This document shows, piece by piece, positions 63,364 through 64,000 of a DNA stretch of 64,000 bases. The DNA is from Rubrivivax sp. (GTDB lineage Bacteria > Pseudomonadota > Gammaproteobacteria > Burkholderiales > Burkholderiaceae_C), in NCBI GenBank assembly GCA_027485165.1, contig JAIXRN010000066.1, positions 1 to 64,000 on the forward strand, given 5' to 3'. The translations under genes were made by a program, and so were the position numbers. Below the pieces are notes generated by a model. The model was given only the letters and a program-made list of their open reading frames with translations. It had not been told where the DNA came from and searched no databases. Position 1 is the stretch's first letter; every line of letters begins with the position of its first letter.

Positions 63364-64000
63364 TCAGGGTTTTTCGACGCGCACGATCTGCGATTCGATG
63401 CTCGATTCCTGCAGCCGCAGCTGCAGGCCGTCTGCGTCCTCGCGGCTTCTCAGCGGGCCCAGGCGCACGCGGTAGACGGTACGGCCGGCTTGCTCGCGTT
63501 CGCTGACGCGGGCCGTGTGCCCGGCCATGGCCAGGCGGGCGCGCTGCTGTTCAGCGTCTTCGCTGCGCGTGAAGGCGCCGGCCTGAACGAAGTAGATGAA
63601 CGGGTCGGCCGCCGGCCGGGCGGGCGCGTCGGTGCCGGCCAGGATGGCGGCCGGGTCGCGGCCGGCGGCGCGGGCCACAGCGGCAGAAGCTGCAGCCGAA
63701 CCGGGTGCAGCGGCAGAGGCTGCGGGCAAGGCCGCCACCGCCGCCCCAGGGGCACTGGCGGCCGGGGCAGCGGGGGCAGGGCTGGCCGACGCTGCCGGGT
63801 CTGTGGCAGCCACGGGGCGTGGCGGCAGCTTGCTGCCCAGCGGGGCGTTCGGGTCCCAGTTGCGGTTGCGTTCGGCTTCGGCAGTGTCTTGTTCCGCCGT
63901 GCGCTGGGGCACCTTGTTGACGAAGGGGATGGGCGCGCGCGTGATGTACAGCGCCACGGCCAGCGCCATCGCCAAGCCCACCAGCAGGCCCACGACCACG
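63364..64000 (-). CDS. SPOR-domain protein (FtsN-like), cut by the right edge
   Basis: At least 211 residues; the start lies beyond the window. A membrane helix (VVGLLVGLAMALAVALYI) is followed by an Ala/Pro-rich linker and a C-terminal SPOR domain (YFVQAGAFTRSEDAEQQRAR ... VYRVRLGPLRSREDADG), which binds denuded septal peptidoglycan. FtsN-like cell-division role inferred. In related genomes argS usually precedes it. Confidence 0.88.
   Translation of the reverse strand, partial: VVVGLLVGLAMALAVALYITRAPIPFVNKVPQRTAEQDTAEAERNRNWDPNAPLGSKLPPRPVAATDPAASASPAPAAPAASAPGAAVAALPAASAAAPGSAAASAAVARAAGRDPAAILAGTDAPARPAADPFIYFVQAGAFTRSEDAEQQRARLAMAGHTARVSEREQAGRTVYRVRLGPLRSREDADGLQLRLQESSIESQIVRVEKP

Noticed and set aside
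1-64000. CRISPR arrays, prophage, insertion sequences, tRNA genes
   Set aside because: Looked for spaced direct repeats, transposase and integrase motifs and cloverleaf sequences in the gaps; none found.

Overview
The window is about 64 kb of GC-rich (roughly 70 percent) chromosomal DNA from a betaproteobacterium. It most resembles the Rubrivivax/Leptothrix/Ideonella side of Burkholderiales. The basis is the gene content (ptsI-ptsH-EIIA-Man, glnE, lptA-lptB-rpoN, lplT, PEP-CTERM, a pilY1 minor pilin operon, isoquinoline 1-oxidoreductase subunits), the proteins themselves, and an rRNA-type boxA leader at the left edge. I see no insertion sequence, prophage, CRISPR array or tRNA. Genes are packed tightly with many 4-base ATGA/GTGA overlaps.

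Layout. 1-512: leader and promoter region of an rRNA operon reading leftward off the edge. 513-3775 (minus): PTS phosphorelay without a sugar permease, plus a lipoprotein. 3816-11619: housekeeping and mixed genes (class III CoA-transferase, a degenerate kinase/receiver protein, DUF4197, TlpA-like redoxin, ruvA, LemA-like, proA, lplT). 11596-18605: a lipid cluster with a GT4 glycosyltransferase, a His-rich membrane protein, a class III aminotransferase, a phosphatidylserine-decarboxylase-like protein, a GT28 diacylglycerol glycosyltransferase and a PlcP-type metallophosphoesterase. PHO-box-like 11-bp repeats on both strands flank the divergent start of this cluster, and a third array precedes plcP, so it looks like a PhoB-controlled phospholipid-to-glycolipid remodelling system. 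18726-25805: type IV pilus minor pilins and PilY1.

25879-32886 (minus, interrupted by one plus-strand phosphatase gene): a Tat-type FAD oxidoreductase lipoprotein, a membrane-embedded spermidine-synthase-like protein, DUF350, a zinc-ribbon DUF4178 membrane protein and an SPFH-SHOCT protein. This is a recurrent but functionally unknown membrane/polyamine set. 32957-43062: UbiH-type hydroxylase, IorA/IorB, nitrilase-family amidase, GlnE, rhomboid protease, EamA exporter and a glutathione transferase.

43117-52983: a probable light/B12-controlled membrane-lipid cluster. A MerR-type CarH/LitR photoreceptor with intact B12-binding motifs and a diiron desaturase-like gene are divergent from eight plus-strand genes (FAD oxidoreductase, DUF1365, Cfa-like methyltransferase, chalcone-isomerase-like, MFS, DUF3833 lipoprotein, SDR, NTF2-like). 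Two 13-bp palindromes of the same design lie between the two arms. 52984-53364 is a hairpin-rich repeat region with no gene. 53365-64000: TonB-like periplasmic protein, corA, an unknown membrane-anchored protein, FrnE-like DsbA protein, RlmL-type methyltransferase, a PEP-CTERM protein, rpoN, lptB, lptA, dsbA and a SPOR-domain protein cut by the right edge.

The best candidates for under-described biology are the Pho-type lipid remodelling cluster, the polyamine/DUF350/DUF4178/SPFH cluster, and the CarH-linked fatty-acid cluster with its unusual four-ATG repeat. All functions are inferred from the sequence and from memory of protein families; no database search was run.
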